This document shows positions 34,881 to 47,289 of a stretch of DNA of 64,000 nt, in pieces. The DNA comes from Candidatus Nanopelagicales bacterium (lineage in GTDB: Bacteria; Actinomycetota; Actinomycetes; S36-B12), in the NCBI GenBank assembly GCA_030836325.1, contig JAURQC010000134.1:1-64000 (forward strand), given 5' to 3'. Every line of letters begins with the position of its first letter. Position 1 is the stretch's first letter. The translations under genes were made by a program, and so were the position numbers. The notes below the pieces were generated by a model. That model saw only the letters and a program-made list of their open reading frames with translations, made no database searches and had not been told where the DNA came from.

Positions 34881-37442
34881 ATGAGCATGACATCGCACGA
34901 CGAGCCGCGCCGGGTATCTCCGGTCGGGGTCGTAGGCCGACTTTTGGCCTTCGGCATCGGCTCAATCATCGCCGGTGGACTCGTGGGTCTGATGCTGCTT
35001 CCCTTCGCTGGGGCCGCTGGGGTCCTGACCAGAGACGTCGTCACCGAGTTTGAGTCTCTGCCGGTGTCTTTAAGCACCCCACCTCTGCCCGAACGCTCCG
35101 TGATCTTGGCTTCGGATGGCTCGCTACTCGCCACCTTGTACTACCAAAATCGCGTGGAGGTCCCCCTCGAGAGCATCGCGCCGGTGATGCGGCAAGCGAT
35201 CATCGCGATTGAGGATGCGCGTTTCTTGGACCACAACGGAGTCGATGCACGCGGAGTTGTTCGCGCCCTCGCCCGCAACACCACTGCAGGCGGCATCGAA
35301 CAAGGCTCGTCGACCTTGACGATGCAATACATCAAGAACGTCCTGGTCAATCAAGCAGCATCCGCCGAAGAGCTCGAGGCTGCGCGTGGTGACAGTTTCA
35401 CCCGCAAGATTCGAGAGGCGCGACTGGCTTTAGCTCTCGAGAAGCGCTTCAGCAAAGGTGAGATCCTTGCTCGCTACCTCAACATCGCGTACTTCGGATC
35501 AGGCGCCTACGGCGTCGAGGCCGCATCGCGTCGCTACTTCTCCAAGCCGGCCGCTGAACTTAATCTCACCGAAGCTGCCACCCTCGCCGGGATCGTCAAG
35601 GGCCCAACCGCCTACGACCCGCTGCGCAATCCCGAGAATGCGACTCAGCGCCGAAACGTAATTCTCCGACGAATGGCAGAGCTGGGGTACATCTCCGACA
35701 AGCAAGCCGATCGTGCAGCAGCAATTCCCATGGAGAAGGTCCTGAACCCGACGCGCACATCCAACGGATGCACGTCGTCGTACGCCCCGTTCTTCTGCGA
35801 CTACGTTCTGCAGACCATCCGCACGAGCGATGCTTTCGGTGAAACACCTGAAGAACGCGAAGCGTTCCTGCGTCGAGGCGGGTACACGATCCGTACAACG
35901 CTTGACCCCAACGTCCAGCGCGCCGCGACGGATACGGTCAACTCATTCATTCCACCGAACGACGAAAGCCGGAAGGCCGCCGCTGTATCCATGGTCGAGC
36001 CCGGAACCGGCAACATCATCGCGATGACTCAAAATCGCACTTGGGGTACTTCCGGGGTCGGTAAGACCACCTACAACTACAACACCGACCGCTCAATGGG
36101 CGGCACGATCGGCATGCAAGCCGGATCAACATTCAAGGTCTTCACACTCGCCGCTGCTCTCGAAGCCGGCATATCGCCATACGAACCCATCAACTCGCCA
36201 AGCCCTGCAACCTTCGAGGGGTTCGTCAACTGTGAAACAGGGGCACAGTTTCCGCCAGTGACCGTCCGCAACTCAACTAGTGGCGGAGTAATCACGATGG
36301 CCCAGGCAACGGCCTTTTCCACAAATACCTACTTCATGGCCATTGAGGAACGCACCGGAATCTGTCGCCCAGCAGAGATCGCCGAGGCGATGGGCGTGTA
36401 CACCGGCAGTGGCGACGAGTTGCCGAGGGTGCCGACACTCACCCTCGGCGTTGCCGAAGTAACTCCCCTTGCCATGGCCAATGCGTACGCGACCTTCGCA
36501 GCGCACGGTCAATACTGCAAGCCGCGCAGCATCCTCGAGGTTCGCGACCGTAATCAACGACGGCTCCAAGTGCCGGATGAGGAATGTACGCAGGTAATTG
36601 ATCGAGCGGTGGCCGACTCCGTCACTGAGTTGCTGACCGGCGTCGTTGATGGACCAATTTCGGGACGCACTGGCTCAAGGATGTCGCTTGCACCGCAACC
36701 GGCTGCGGGCAAGACCGGAACCACCAATGAGTCCGCGGCGGTGTGGTTCGCCGGATTCACACCCCAGGTCGCCACCGCTGTCTGGGTCGGTGACCCTCGA
36801 GGGGGCTTTGCGTACCCGCTCAAGGACATCACCATCAACGGCACCTACTACAGGCAGGTGTTCGGTGGAACCCTCGCTGGACCGATCTGGAAAGCCAGCA
36901 TGGAAGCAGCCTTGGCAGACAAGCCCGTCGAGAGTTTCGTCTTAAGCACCGATTTGCCAACCTCGGTCTTCGACGTGAACGAAGTTCCCGACCTAACGGG
37001 CTTGGGGACGCCAGAGGAAATTCTCGCCGCGCTCGCCAAGGTGACCCTCGAACTCGGAGAGATAAGCGAAGTCAACTCTTCCGAGCCCGCCGGTACCGTC
37101 ATCACACAAACGCCCGAGCCCGGAGGACCCGCCGTTCCCGAAACGGCCGTCGACATCGTCGTCTCGACCGGCTTCAACACAGTGCCCGAGAGCCGTGGGG
37201 CACCACTCCAGGACGCGGTAACGATCATGGATCGCGAGGGCTACGCGGTCGACGTCGTCATCGCATTCGATCCCGCTGCACCACCGGACACGGTCATCGC
37301 CCAATCCATTCCAGCCGGCAGCGTTTTACCGGTGGGAACCGTTGTCACGCTGACCATAAACGGAGCAGCGCCTGAGCAGCCCGATCCACTAGAACCCGCA
37401 CCAGTCGAGCCAGTTCCAGCGCAGCCAGACCCGGCCGCGTAG
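34881..37442 (+). CDS. ponA: Class A penicillin-binding protein with PASTA domains (PonA2 type)
   Basis: An 853-residue bifunctional cell-wall synthase: a membrane helix (about 18-48), a glycosyltransferase with catalytic Glu111 in EDARF, and a transpeptidase with Ser414 in STFK, Ser478-x-Asn480 (STN) and KTG at 609-611. Two PASTA domains follow at about 665-825, then a Pro-rich end. PASTA-bearing class A enzymes at this place match M. tuberculosis PonA2 (Rv3682). It polymerises and crosslinks peptidoglycan outside the membrane. The ATG at 34881 has no obvious Shine-Dalgarno. Confidence 0.94.
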   Translation: MSMTSHDEPRRVSPVGVVGRLLAFGIGSIIAGGLVGLMLLPFAGAAGVLTRDVVTEFESLPVSLSTPPLPERSVILASDGSLLATLYYQNRVEVPLESIAPVMRQAIIAIEDARFLDHNGVDARGVVRALARNTTAGGIEQGSSTLTMQYIKNVLVNQAASAEELEAARGDSFTRKIREARLALALEKRFSKGEILARYLNIAYFGSGAYGVEAASRRYFSKPAAELNLTEAATLAGIVKGPTAYDPLRNPENATQRRNVILRRMAELGYISDKQADRAAAIPMEKVLNPTRTSNGCTSSYAPFFCDYVLQTIRTSDAFGETPEEREAFLRRGGYTIRTTLDPNVQRAATDTVNSFIPPNDESRKAAAVSMVEPGTGNIIAMTQNRTWGTSGVGKTTYNYNTDRSMGGTIGMQAGSTFKVFTLAAALEAGISPYEPINSPSPATFEGFVNCETGAQFPPVTVRNSTSGGVITMAQATAFSTNTYFMAIEERTGICRPAEIAEAMGVYTGSGDELPRVPTLTLGVAEVTPLAMANAYATFAAHGQYCKPRSILEVRDRNQRRLQVPDEECTQVIDRAVADSVTELLTGVVDGPISGRTGSRMSLAPQPAAGKTGTTNESAAVWFAGFTPQVATAVWVGDPRGGFAYPLKDITINGTYYRQVFGGTLAGPIWKASMEAALADKPVESFVLSTDLPTSVFDVNEVPDLTGLGTPEEILAALAKVTLELGEISEVNSSEPAGTVITQTPEPGGPAVPETAVDIVVSTGFNTVPESRGAPLQDAVTIMDREGYAVDVVIAFDPAAPPDTVIAQSIPAGSVLPVGTVVTLTINGAAPEQPDPLEPAPVEPVPAQPDPAA

Positions 37443-37450
37443 TCACTGCC

Positions 37451-37915
37451 CTACATTCCCAGCGCGGACTTCACCTTCGCTGCGACAACACCGCCATCGG
37501 CACGGCCCTTGACTTGGGGCTGCACGATCTTCATGACCGCACCCATCGCCTTGCCGCCCTCGGCTCCTGACGCCGCTACCTCCGCAACCGCGGCTTCAAT
37601 GATCGCGGCCAGATCGTCGTCGGACATTTGCTCGGGCAGGTAGCCCTCGATGACTGTGAGCTCTGCACGCTCCTTGTCGGCCAAGTCGACGCGACCTGCG
37701 TCGTCGTAGGCATCAGCGGCCTCGCGCCGCTTCTTGGCTTCGCGGCCGAGCACCGTGATGACGTCGTCGTCGGTTAATTCGCGCGCTTCTTTTCCGGAGA
37801 CTTCCTCGGTGGTGATCGCCGAAAGCACCATGCGGATGGTTCCGGAGCGAACCTCATCGCGCGCCTTCATTGATTCGGTTAGGTCAGATTGCAATTGATC
37901 CTTCAACTCGGCCAT
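37451..37915 (-). CDS. GatB/YqeY domain protein
   Basis: A 154-residue helical protein of the YqeY family, related to the tail of the GatB amidotransferase subunit. Typical segments are EGYLPEQMSDDDL and a C-terminal GRADGGVVAAKVKS. The role is not firmly known; a link to tRNA amidation is assumed. It is convergent with the PBP gene and divergent from the phosphoesterase gene. Confidence 0.88.
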   Translation of the reverse strand: MAELKDQLQSDLTESMKARDEVRSGTIRMVLSAITTEEVSGKEARELTDDDVITVLGREAKKRREAADAYDDAGRVDLADKERAELTVIEGYLPEQMSDDDLAAIIEAAVAEVAASGAEGGKAMGAVMKIVQPQVKGRADGGVVAAKVKSALGM

Positions 37916-37965
37916 GGGCGCATCTTGCCACCGGCGCAGCCATCTGGCCGTGTCATCATGGTCAG

Positions 37966-38853
37966 GTGAACACGACCGGGCGGCTGCTGACGTCGGCTAT
38001 TGGGCTCGGCGTCGGAGCGCTTGCCTACGCACGCTGGGAGTCCCAGCGCTTCACCCTGCGCCGTGCCACCGTTCGAGTGCTGCCCACGCAGCAACCGGAC
38101 TTGCGGGTGCTGCACCTATCCGATCTTCATCTGGTGCCCGGGCAGCCGAAGAAGAAGGCTTGGGTGTCGAGTCTGCGTGAACTCAATCCCGATGCGGTGA
38201 TCGCCACTGGCGATTTCCTGTCTCATGAAGATGCGATCCCCGAAGTGATCGACACCCTCGAGCCGCTATTCGACATTCCGGGCGCGTTCGTGTTGGGAAG
38301 TAACGACTACTACGCGCCCAAACCGATCAACCCTGCTCGCTACCTGCAAGGTCCGTCCGGGCTGCAGCCCAACCGCCCGATGCTGCCGTGGCAGGACCTG
38401 GTTGCTGGGCTTACCGCCGGTGGTTGGTCGGACCTCACGAACACCAAGTCCCGGCTCAAGGCCGACGGCCGCGAGATCGATATCCGCGGTGTGGACGATC
38501 CCCACATCGGTAGGGATAAGTACGACGACGTCGCAGGTGCCTTCGACCCGGGCGCAGATCTCGCCCTCGCCGTCGCGCACGCTCCCTACTTGCGCGTTCT
38601 GAACCCGATGGCTGCGGACGGTGCGCACTTGATCATGGCTGGCCATACACACGGCGGTCAGTTGCGCGTCCCGGGCTACGGCGCACTGGTCACCAATTGC
38701 GATCTCGATACCAAGCGTGCGCGCGGACTCAGCAAACACGGCGGCAGTGCTTTGCACGTCAGCGCCGGACTGGGGACCTCGCCCTACGCCCCTTTCCGAT
38801 TCGCCTGTCCGCCCGAGGCGACGCTGCTCACCTTGACATCGAACACCGGATAA
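37966..38853 (+). CDS. Metallophosphoesterase
   Basis: A 295-residue calcineurin-like enzyme. The metal ligands are visible in HLSDLHL (DxH), ATGDFL (GD), GSNDYY (GN-type), and HTHGGQ (GHxH). An N-terminal hydrophobic stretch may anchor it to the membrane. It corresponds to Rv3683 by position after the PBP. The start is GTG at 37966, with CAGGT immediately before it. The substrate is not evident. Confidence 0.88.
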   Translation: MNTTGRLLTSAIGLGVGALAYARWESQRFTLRRATVRVLPTQQPDLRVLHLSDLHLVPGQPKKKAWVSSLRELNPDAVIATGDFLSHEDAIPEVIDTLEPLFDIPGAFVLGSNDYYAPKPINPARYLQGPSGLQPNRPMLPWQDLVAGLTAGGWSDLTNTKSRLKADGREIDIRGVDDPHIGRDKYDDVAGAFDPGADLALAVAHAPYLRVLNPMAADGAHLIMAGHTHGGQLRVPGYGALVTNCDLDTKRARGLSKHGGSALHVSAGLGTSPYAPFRFACPPEATLLTLTSNTG

Positions 38854-38912
38854 GCGCCGTCGAACCCACCACCTAGGGTCGGCTAGACTCACACGGCCCT
38901 GCACGGGGCACT

Positions 38913-38986
<74 letters not shown>

Positions 38987-38990
38987 CGCT

Positions 38991-39029
38991 GATGGGGCAG
39001 GAGCCTTGAGCACCTGCCCCATCCCTTTT
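38991..39029 (+). terminator. Rho-independent terminator after tRNA-Pro
   Basis: The perfect 10-base stem GATGGGGCAG (38991-39000) with CTGCCCCATC (39014-39023) has a 13-base loop and is followed by CCTTTT. It begins 5 bases after the tRNA and ends about 15 bases before the next gene, so the sulfotransferase is probably transcribed separately or only by readthrough. Confidence 0.85.
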
Positions 39030-39043
39030 CTCAAGGAGGTCCG

Positions 39044-39796
39044 GTGAGCGTTCCCGACCTTCGTCCATCGCGCTCTGACCTCGGACCGGTAACCCGCGAG
39101 TATGTGAAGTCCATGGGCTGGCGCTCGGTCAATATGCACACCCATATCTCCCTGGTAAACAAGTACGTCTACGTCGAGGTTCCTAAAGCAGGCTGCGGAA
39201 CCATGAAGGCGACACTTGGTGGCCTCGAGGCTTCACGCAAAGGCCCTGGATTAGTGGAGCGAGTTCAGGTGGCTCCCCACAACCGCATGAATGCGACACC
39301 GTTCGTCAAGCCGTTCCAGTTGCCGGCGGACATGCTGGAGGCGGTGTTCACCTCTTCTGACTTCACTCGCTTGTCGGTCGTTCGCGATCCTGCGTCGCGC
39401 GTTTTGTCGGGCTATCTGGAAAAAATCGGTCAGGGCTTGAAGCAGAGCGAACCGATCGTGGCGGAATTAGGAATTCCTGCGTCGGATATCACCTTTGCGC
39501 AGTTCCTCGATGTGATCGCTGCTCAGTCATCGCGCGAGCAAGATCCGCACTGGCGCCGTCAAGCCGATCACCTTGGTCTGGGATTGGTGAACTACGACGA
39601 CGTCATCCACTTGGAGCAACTTGATGCGTCATGGGATCGGGTATCGGAGTTGACCGGTATTGCCAATCTTCGCGAGACCTTTTTCTGCAAAAACTCCACC
39701 GGAGCCTCAGCCAAGGTCGACCAGTACTACTCAGCAGAGTTGCGCGCGAAGGTTCGCTCGATCTACGAACGCGACTACGAGGTACTCGGCTACTAG
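39044..39796 (+). CDS. Sulfotransferase family protein (carbohydrate-type)
   Basis: A 250-residue cytosolic-looking protein. The PAPS-binding motifs are visible: the 5'-phosphosulfate loop VPKAGCGTMK near residue 50 and the 3'-phosphate motif SVVRDPASRVLSGYLEK near 110. This resembles the eukaryotic-like carbohydrate sulfotransferase 2 family. No signal peptide is seen. It would transfer sulfate to a sugar or lipid acceptor that is unknown. It stands alone beside a tRNA gene, so horizontal gain is plausible. AAGGAGG precedes the GTG start. Confidence 0.8.
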   Translation: MSVPDLRPSRSDLGPVTREYVKSMGWRSVNMHTHISLVNKYVYVEVPKAGCGTMKATLGGLEASRKGPGLVERVQVAPHNRMNATPFVKPFQLPADMLEAVFTSSDFTRLSVVRDPASRVLSGYLEKIGQGLKQSEPIVAELGIPASDITFAQFLDVIAAQSSREQDPHWRRQADHLGLGLVNYDDVIHLEQLDASWDRVSELTGIANLRETFFCKNSTGASAKVDQYYSAELRAKVRSIYERDYEVLGY

Positions 39797-39802
39797 GCGC
39801 CG

Positions 39803-42126
<2,324 letters not shown>

Positions 42127-42251
42127 AGACACACAGCCTACGGCGATCCCCGGAACAGCAACGACGCGCTCTCGAATGCTGGGAAGAAGTGCACGTACAA
42201 GCAAGTTTCTGGGGAGACGACGGTCGATCCCCGGAGTATGGGAAGCGGGGG

Positions 42252-42662
42252 TTAGCTGCGTTGGCGCGGACGGGGGGTGTCGCGTAGGCCCAGGTAGAGC
42301 AGGCCGGCGTAGGCGATCATGAAGCTCGAGCCGAACAGCAGGTAAAGCCAGCGAACCAGAGTCCACCCCTCATCGGCGGGTAGGAAAACCGTGAGCAGTG
42401 TCATCAAGCCGCCGCCGACGATCATGACCGCCGCCGCACCCCGGATGCCTGGCCGGTCGGCGCGACGCACGAGCCACATTTGACCGGCCAGCGCCACAAG
42501 GCAGGCGCCCACCATGCGCAGTGCCCACTCGGCCTCGACCGACGGGCGCATGCCCAGCGCCTCGGCGAACCAGCCCGGTAACACCAACAGGGCCACTGAA
42601 GAGACCGCGAAGATGACAGAACCGGCCGCGAGCACCCCTCGGATGTACCTGACCTCGTCCAC
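42252..42662 (-). CDS. Small four-helix membrane protein of unknown function
   Basis: A 136-residue protein with four membrane helices (about 8-30, 45-65, 75-95, 105-128) and a short basic C-terminus ([10 protein letters not shown]). It does not match a family I know with confidence; it resembles DUF4345-like or general small integral proteins. The start is GTG at 42662, divergent from the MMPL gene. Upstream of lysC, 125 bases separate them, and no regulatory motif is seen there. Confidence 0.65.
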   Translation of the reverse strand: MDEVRYIRGVLAAGSVIFAVSSVALLVLPGWFAEALGMRPSVEAEWALRMVGACLVALAGQMWLVRRADRPGIRGAAAVMIVGGGLMTLLTVFLPADEGWTLVRWLYLLFGSSFMIAYAGLLYLGLRDTPRPRQRS

Positions 42663-42729
42663 GGGGGAACGCTAGCGAGCACAGCGGTGCCAAGTGGCGC
42701 ACCGACGCGGCGTCGGGAAATATGCACCC

Positions 42730-45153
42730 GTGAACACTCGGGCCCCAGAAGTCGATTCCTCCACCCCTGACCGAACCTCATCTGCCCGCAAGGGCGTGTG
42801 GCTCGCTATCGCCGTCGCCATCGGCTGGCTGCTCATCTCCAGCTGGGCCGGCCCGCTGGCCGGACAGTTGTCCCAGGTCCAAGAGAACGACAACGCCGCT
42901 TTCCTGCCCTCCTCGGCCGAGTCCACCCTCGTCGCCGACGAGCAAGCTCAGTTCGCCGATAGCACCGCGATCCCACTACTCGTCGTGATCTCCAAGCCTG
43001 ACGGTGGCCAGTTCACCGCAACCGACCAGCAATCCATCGGCTCCCTAATCCAGCAGATCCCCACACTCCAGGTCCCCGACGGCGATCTCGTCTCCGCCTA
43101 TCTAGATCCGGTACCGCTCGTCCCGATTCCGTCAGCCGACGGCGATGCTGTTCTGATCAACGTCGCTGTCAATGGCGACCTCGGCTCCGCGCAACTCGAG
43201 AACGGCGAAATTGCCTTCCTCGGGATAGTCGATGCGATTCGCGAAGCCGCCGGCGAGTACCCGGACCTTCAGATCAACGTCACCGGCCCCGGAGGCTTCC
43301 TCGCCGACCTCATCGAGGTCTTCGGCGCAATCGACACAACCCTGCTCATCGCCACCGCGCTGGTCGTCGCGATCATCTTGATCTTCGTCTACCGCAGCCC
43401 GTTCTTGTGGTTGATCCCGTTGATCGCCGCGGGCATCGCGCTCTCGACTGCCAGCGCACTCGTCTACGTCCTCGCAGACAACAACATCCTCGTCCTAAAC
43501 GGCCAAAGTCAGGGCATCTTGACGGTCCTGGTGTTCGGTGCCGGTACCGACTACTCACTACTACTCGTCAGTAGATATCGCGAGGAGCTGCACCACCACC
43601 GCATCCACACTGCGGCCATCCGCCGAGCACTTCGCGGTACGGTCGAACCGATCGTCGCGTCAGGTGCCACCACATCTATCGGCCTGATGTGTCTGCTGCT
43701 CAGCGAGTTGAACTCCAACAAGTCGACCGGACCTGTCTCCGCAATCGGGATCGTCGCTGCCGTGATTGTGATGCTCACGTTCCTTCCCGCGCTCCTGACC
43801 ATCCCCAGCATCGTGCTGCCGATCCTCGCGTTCCTGGTTCCGACGATCATCGGCCTGGCCATCGGCTTCCTGATCGACATCCCGCTACTGCCTTTCGTGG
43901 GGACCGGTGGGGTTCTGGCCCTCGTCACGATCCTCGCGTGGGTCGTCTTCGGCATCTTGCGGGTCAAGGGCAAAGGTCCGTTCACCCGTGAACGTTTCCC
44001 CTCCGGCAGTTGGGCCTTTTGGCCGCGCACTCCCCGCTACGGCGAGGAAGACATCAAGATGTCTGGGCTCTGGGCGAGAATCGCCGGCGGCGTAGGACGT
44101 CGCCCGAAGTTCACGTGGATCGCAACCGCACTCGCGCTGCTGATCCTCGCCGGATTCAGCACCACGCTAAAGGCAGATGGTGTGGCGACGTCTGAGTCTT
44201 TCGTGAACGCCTCCGAAGTTGACTCGGTCATCGGCCAGGAGATTTTGGTCGAGAACTTCGCAGCCGGGCTCGGCAGCGAGACGCTGGTAACGGCAAACCA
44301 GGACTCGGCCCAAGACGTCCTGGAAGCAGTGGAGTCGACCCCGGGCATCGACAGCGTCATGTGGCAAACGGACCTGCCGCCGGGAGCACCCGGAAATCAG
44401 ATGGCCGAACCGAAGGTCGTTGACGGACGTGTGCTGTTGCTGGCGACCTTGTCAGATCCGCCGGACTCAAAGGCCGCTGAGGTCTTGATCGGAGAACTGC
44501 GGGGTGAACTGGCAGGCATTCCTGGAGCCGACGCACGCGTCGGTGGCCCGACTGCCGTTGCCTACGACATCGACCAGGCAAATCTGCGTGATCGCAACGT
44601 GATTATCCCGCTGGTGCTCTTCGTTATCTCGATCATCTTGATCATCTTGCTGCGCTCACTGGTCGCACCGCTCCTGCTCATCGGCACGGTGATCTTGTCC
44701 TTCTTCGCGACACTCGGTGCCTGCGCCATCGCCTTCAACTACATCTTCGACTTCCCCGGCGCGGACGCATCGTTCCCGCTCTTCGCCTTCGTGTTCCTCG
44801 TTGCTCTGGGTGTGGACTACAACATCTTCTTGATGACACGGGTGCGCGAGGAGTCGAAGACCATCGGCACGAGACCGGGCATCCTGCGCGGCCTTACCGT
44901 GACCGGAGGTGTGATCACCAGTGCGGGCATCGTGCTGGCAGCGACATTCCTCGTCTTGGGTGTGTTGCCGCTCGTCGCGCTACGACAGGTGGGCTTCGCC
45001 GTGGCACTCGGCGTCTTGATCGACGCGTTCATTGTTCGCACCACCTTGGTGCCGGCATTGGCATACACAATCGGACGCAAAGTCTGGTGGCCGAGCAAGC
45101 TAGCCAGCGCCGAGCAGCCGGAGGACGAACGCAAAGCCGAACTCGTGGGTTAG
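42730..45153 (+). CDS. MMPL-family RND transporter
   Basis: An 807-residue membrane transporter of the MmpL type, with 12 membrane helices in two halves and large external loops after helices 1 and 7. Proton-relay motifs GTDYSLLLVSRYREE and GVDYNIFLMTRVREE are present in each half. MmpL proteins carry lipids or hydrophobic compounds, using the proton gradient. The start is uncertain: GTG at 42730 or 42694. The stop shares 4 bases (TTAG) with the convergent membrane protein. The fatty-acid genes follow it, so lipid export is possible. Confidence 0.88.
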   Translation: MNTRAPEVDSSTPDRTSSARKGVWLAIAVAIGWLLISSWAGPLAGQLSQVQENDNAAFLPSSAESTLVADEQAQFADSTAIPLLVVISKPDGGQFTATDQQSIGSLIQQIPTLQVPDGDLVSAYLDPVPLVPIPSADGDAVLINVAVNGDLGSAQLENGEIAFLGIVDAIREAAGEYPDLQINVTGPGGFLADLIEVFGAIDTTLLIATALVVAIILIFVYRSPFLWLIPLIAAGIALSTASALVYVLADNNILVLNGQSQGILTVLVFGAGTDYSLLLVSRYREELHHHRIHTAAIRRALRGTVEPIVASGATTSIGLMCLLLSELNSNKSTGPVSAIGIVAAVIVMLTFLPALLTIPSIVLPILAFLVPTIIGLAIGFLIDIPLLPFVGTGGVLALVTILAWVVFGILRVKGKGPFTRERFPSGSWAFWPRTPRYGEEDIKMSGLWARIAGGVGRRPKFTWIATALALLILAGFSTTLKADGVATSESFVNASEVDSVIGQEILVENFAAGLGSETLVTANQDSAQDVLEAVESTPGIDSVMWQTDLPPGAPGNQMAEPKVVDGRVLLLATLSDPPDSKAAEVLIGELRGELAGIPGADARVGGPTAVAYDIDQANLRDRNVIIPLVLFVISIILIILLRSLVAPLLLIGTVILSFFATLGACAIAFNYIFDFPGADASFPLFAFVFLVALGVDYNIFLMTRVREESKTIGTRPGILRGLTVTGGVITSAGIVLAATFLVLGVLPLVALRQVGFAVALGVLIDAFIVRTTLVPALAYTIGRKVWWPSKLASAEQPEDERKAELVG

Positions 45154-45818
45154 TTGGCGCTCACGGTCAAGAGAATTTGCTCGCCGGACGAACCGCTCTC
45201 CTCTGCGGTGTCGGCGAAGATGAGTGCTACTCGCTGCCGCAGATCGAAAAGATCCGGCACCGGGACCGCCCGATAAAACGGAGCCTCGGCGTCAAAAAAC
45301 GTTTGGTTCACCAATGGCTGCGGCGCCACGAACTCAGCGGCGGACTGCGAAGCTCGCTCCATGTACTCCTGCCACGCCCGATTGTGCGCAAGGTAGGCGT
45401 CCCGCGCCCGCTCGATATCGGTATGCCAGACAGCGATAGGTAGCGCGGCGACTCGATCACCCGCAGCAGCGATGTCCGGTCCAGCCGTGGAGGCAAGGTT
45501 GCGCAGTTCGCTGTCGAGCTTGTCCGGATCCGAGCCCGCCCCGTGAAGCTCAAAGGCCAGATCAGCCGAATCTTGCAGAGCGACCATGACCGCCTCGGAT
45601 GCTTCAACCCGCTCGATCAAGGCCCGCATCTCGACGCTGCGCCACACGGAGTCAACGACGAGCAGCCCTCCGATAAGGAGGGTCAGGGCGAACGCCAGAA
45701 GACCGGCGACCCAGGGCACCCAGCGACGGTGGACCCACGACGTTCGGGCCCCTACCGGCATCGCCTGTTGTTCAGGCAGGTCAGCCGGGACTACGGCATC
45801 GGGCTCCACGGCATTCAT
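45150..45818 (-). CDS. Single-pass membrane protein with extracytoplasmic helical domain (unknown)
   Basis: A 222-residue protein: a cytoplasmic N-terminus of about 35 residues, one membrane helix (about 36-57), and a helical external domain. The helical character and lack of Cys suggest a four-helix bundle like the ligand-binding part of sensors, but no signalling domain follows. It is convergent with MMPL and divergent from the fatty-acid genes by 64 bases. Function unknown. Confidence 0.6.
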   Translation of the reverse strand: MNAVEPDAVVPADLPEQQAMPVGARTSWVHRRWVPWVAGLLAFALTLLIGGLLVVDSVWRSVEMRALIERVEASEAVMVALQDSADLAFELHGAGSDPDKLDSELRNLASTAGPDIAAAGDRVAALPIAVWHTDIERARDAYLAHNRAWQEYMERASQSAAEFVAPQPLVNQTFFDAEAPFYRAVPVPDLFDLRQRVALIFADTAEESGSSGEQILLTVSAN

Positions 45819-45882
45819 TGTGGGTCAAATTGTGACCAATCACCTGTTCGGTTCCCTTCATGGGGCATTACGGTTGTGCGCC

Positions 45883-47289
45883 GTGAGCGTGGAAACCCCC
45901 GTGGCCTGGCGCACTCGGTATGACGCACTCGTCGCCGACCTGCGCGCCCAACTGGCGACACTGCCCCCTAACCAGCCCCTGAGGCTGGCCAAGAAGACCT
46001 CCAACCTCTTTCGTCCGCGCGCCGATTCCACCGTCGGCCGGCTCGACGTCACCGCCTTCGACGGCGTGCTGAACGTGGATCCGGTCGAGCAGACAGCCGA
46101 AGTCCTCGGCATGACCACCTACGAGCATCTGGTCCAGGCAACTTTGCCCTATGGACTGATGCCGCTGTGCGTTCCACAACTCAAGACGATCACTCTCGGC
46201 GGGGCGGTCACAGGCTTAGGCATCGAGAGCGCGAGCTTCCGGTGGGGACTTCCGCACGAATCCGTTATCGAGATGGACGTCCTCACCGGCGATGGCGAGG
46301 TCCTGACAATCACGGCGAACGACGACGATCCACACCGCGATCTGTTCTTTGGCTTCCCCAACTCCTACGGATCCCTCGGATATGCACTTCGCCTCAAAAT
46401 CGAACTAGCTCCGACCAAGCCTTTTGTTCACCTGCGCCATCTTCACTTCGATTCAGCAGAGTCGATGACCGCAGCTATTAAGGACATCAGCGCGGCCGGC
46501 GAATACGACGGTCATCGAGTCGACTTCCTCGACGGAACCGTCTTCACTCCTACCGAGCAGTACCTGACACTCGGCGAGATGGTCGGCCAACTGCCCACGG
46601 GCCTGACCATCAGTGACTACACCGGGATGGACATCTACTACCAATCGATCCAGTCCAAGACGCAGGACGTGCTGACCATCCACGACTACCTCTGGCGCTG
46701 GGACACCGACTGGTTCTGGTGCTCTCGGGCGTTCGGCACCCAAAAGCCCACCATCCGTAGGTGGTGGCCCAAGTCGAAACTGCGCAGTGACGTCTACTGG
46801 AAGTTCATCGCTCTCGACCGCAAGTACAAGGTCTCATCCCGATCAGACGCTCTACGACGTCGCCCGGCACGCGAGCAAGTTGTGCAAGACATCGAGGTTC
46901 CCGTTGACGCTCTTCCTGAGTTCCTCGACTTCTTCCACGACGAGGTCGGCATCGAACCGATCTGGGTGTGCCCGCTGAAGCAGCGCGATCCGAATGTGCG
47001 CTGGCCGCTGTACGAGTTCGATCCGAATGGGCTGTACGTCAACGTCGGCTTCTGGTCGACGGTTCCGTTGCCCGAGGGCGTGGATCCCGAGGAAGGACGC
47101 GTCAACCGGCGCATCGAGGAGAAGGTCGCTGAACTAGACGGACGCAAATCCTTGTACTCGACCGCGTTTTACGTACGCGATCTCTTCTGGTCCATCTATG
47201 GCGGCGACGACTACGAGCGCTTGAAGAAGGAATACGACCCCAACGGACGACTGTTGGGTCTTTACGAGAAAGTGGTGGAACGGCGATGA
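45883..47289 (+). CDS. tmsA: FAD-binding oxidoreductase, 10-methyl fatty acid pathway (TmsA type)
   Basis: A 468-residue FAD-linked oxidase-fold protein; the FAD/PP-loop region is visible around TLGGAVTGLGIES and GFPNSYGSLGYAL. It matches the partner of the CFA-type methyltransferase (Rv3719/Rv3720 pair) that makes 10-methyl branched fatty acids such as tuberculostearic acid. It would reduce the 10-methylene intermediate. The GTG at 45883 gives a normal length; the frame is open for 99 codons upstream. Its end overlaps the next gene by 4 bases (ATGA). Confidence 0.85.
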   Translation: MSVETPVAWRTRYDALVADLRAQLATLPPNQPLRLAKKTSNLFRPRADSTVGRLDVTAFDGVLNVDPVEQTAEVLGMTTYEHLVQATLPYGLMPLCVPQLKTITLGGAVTGLGIESASFRWGLPHESVIEMDVLTGDGEVLTITANDDDPHRDLFFGFPNSYGSLGYALRLKIELAPTKPFVHLRHLHFDSAESMTAAIKDISAAGEYDGHRVDFLDGTVFTPTEQYLTLGEMVGQLPTGLTISDYTGMDIYYQSIQSKTQDVLTIHDYLWRWDTDWFWCSRAFGTQKPTIRRWWPKSKLRSDVYWKFIALDRKYKVSSRSDALRRRPAREQVVQDIEVPVDALPEFLDFFHDEVGIEPIWVCPLKQRDPNVRWPLYEFDPNGLYVNVGFWSTVPLPEGVDPEEGRVNRRIEEKVAELDGRKSLYSTAFYVRDLFWSIYGGDDYERLKKEYDPNGRLLGLYEKVVERR

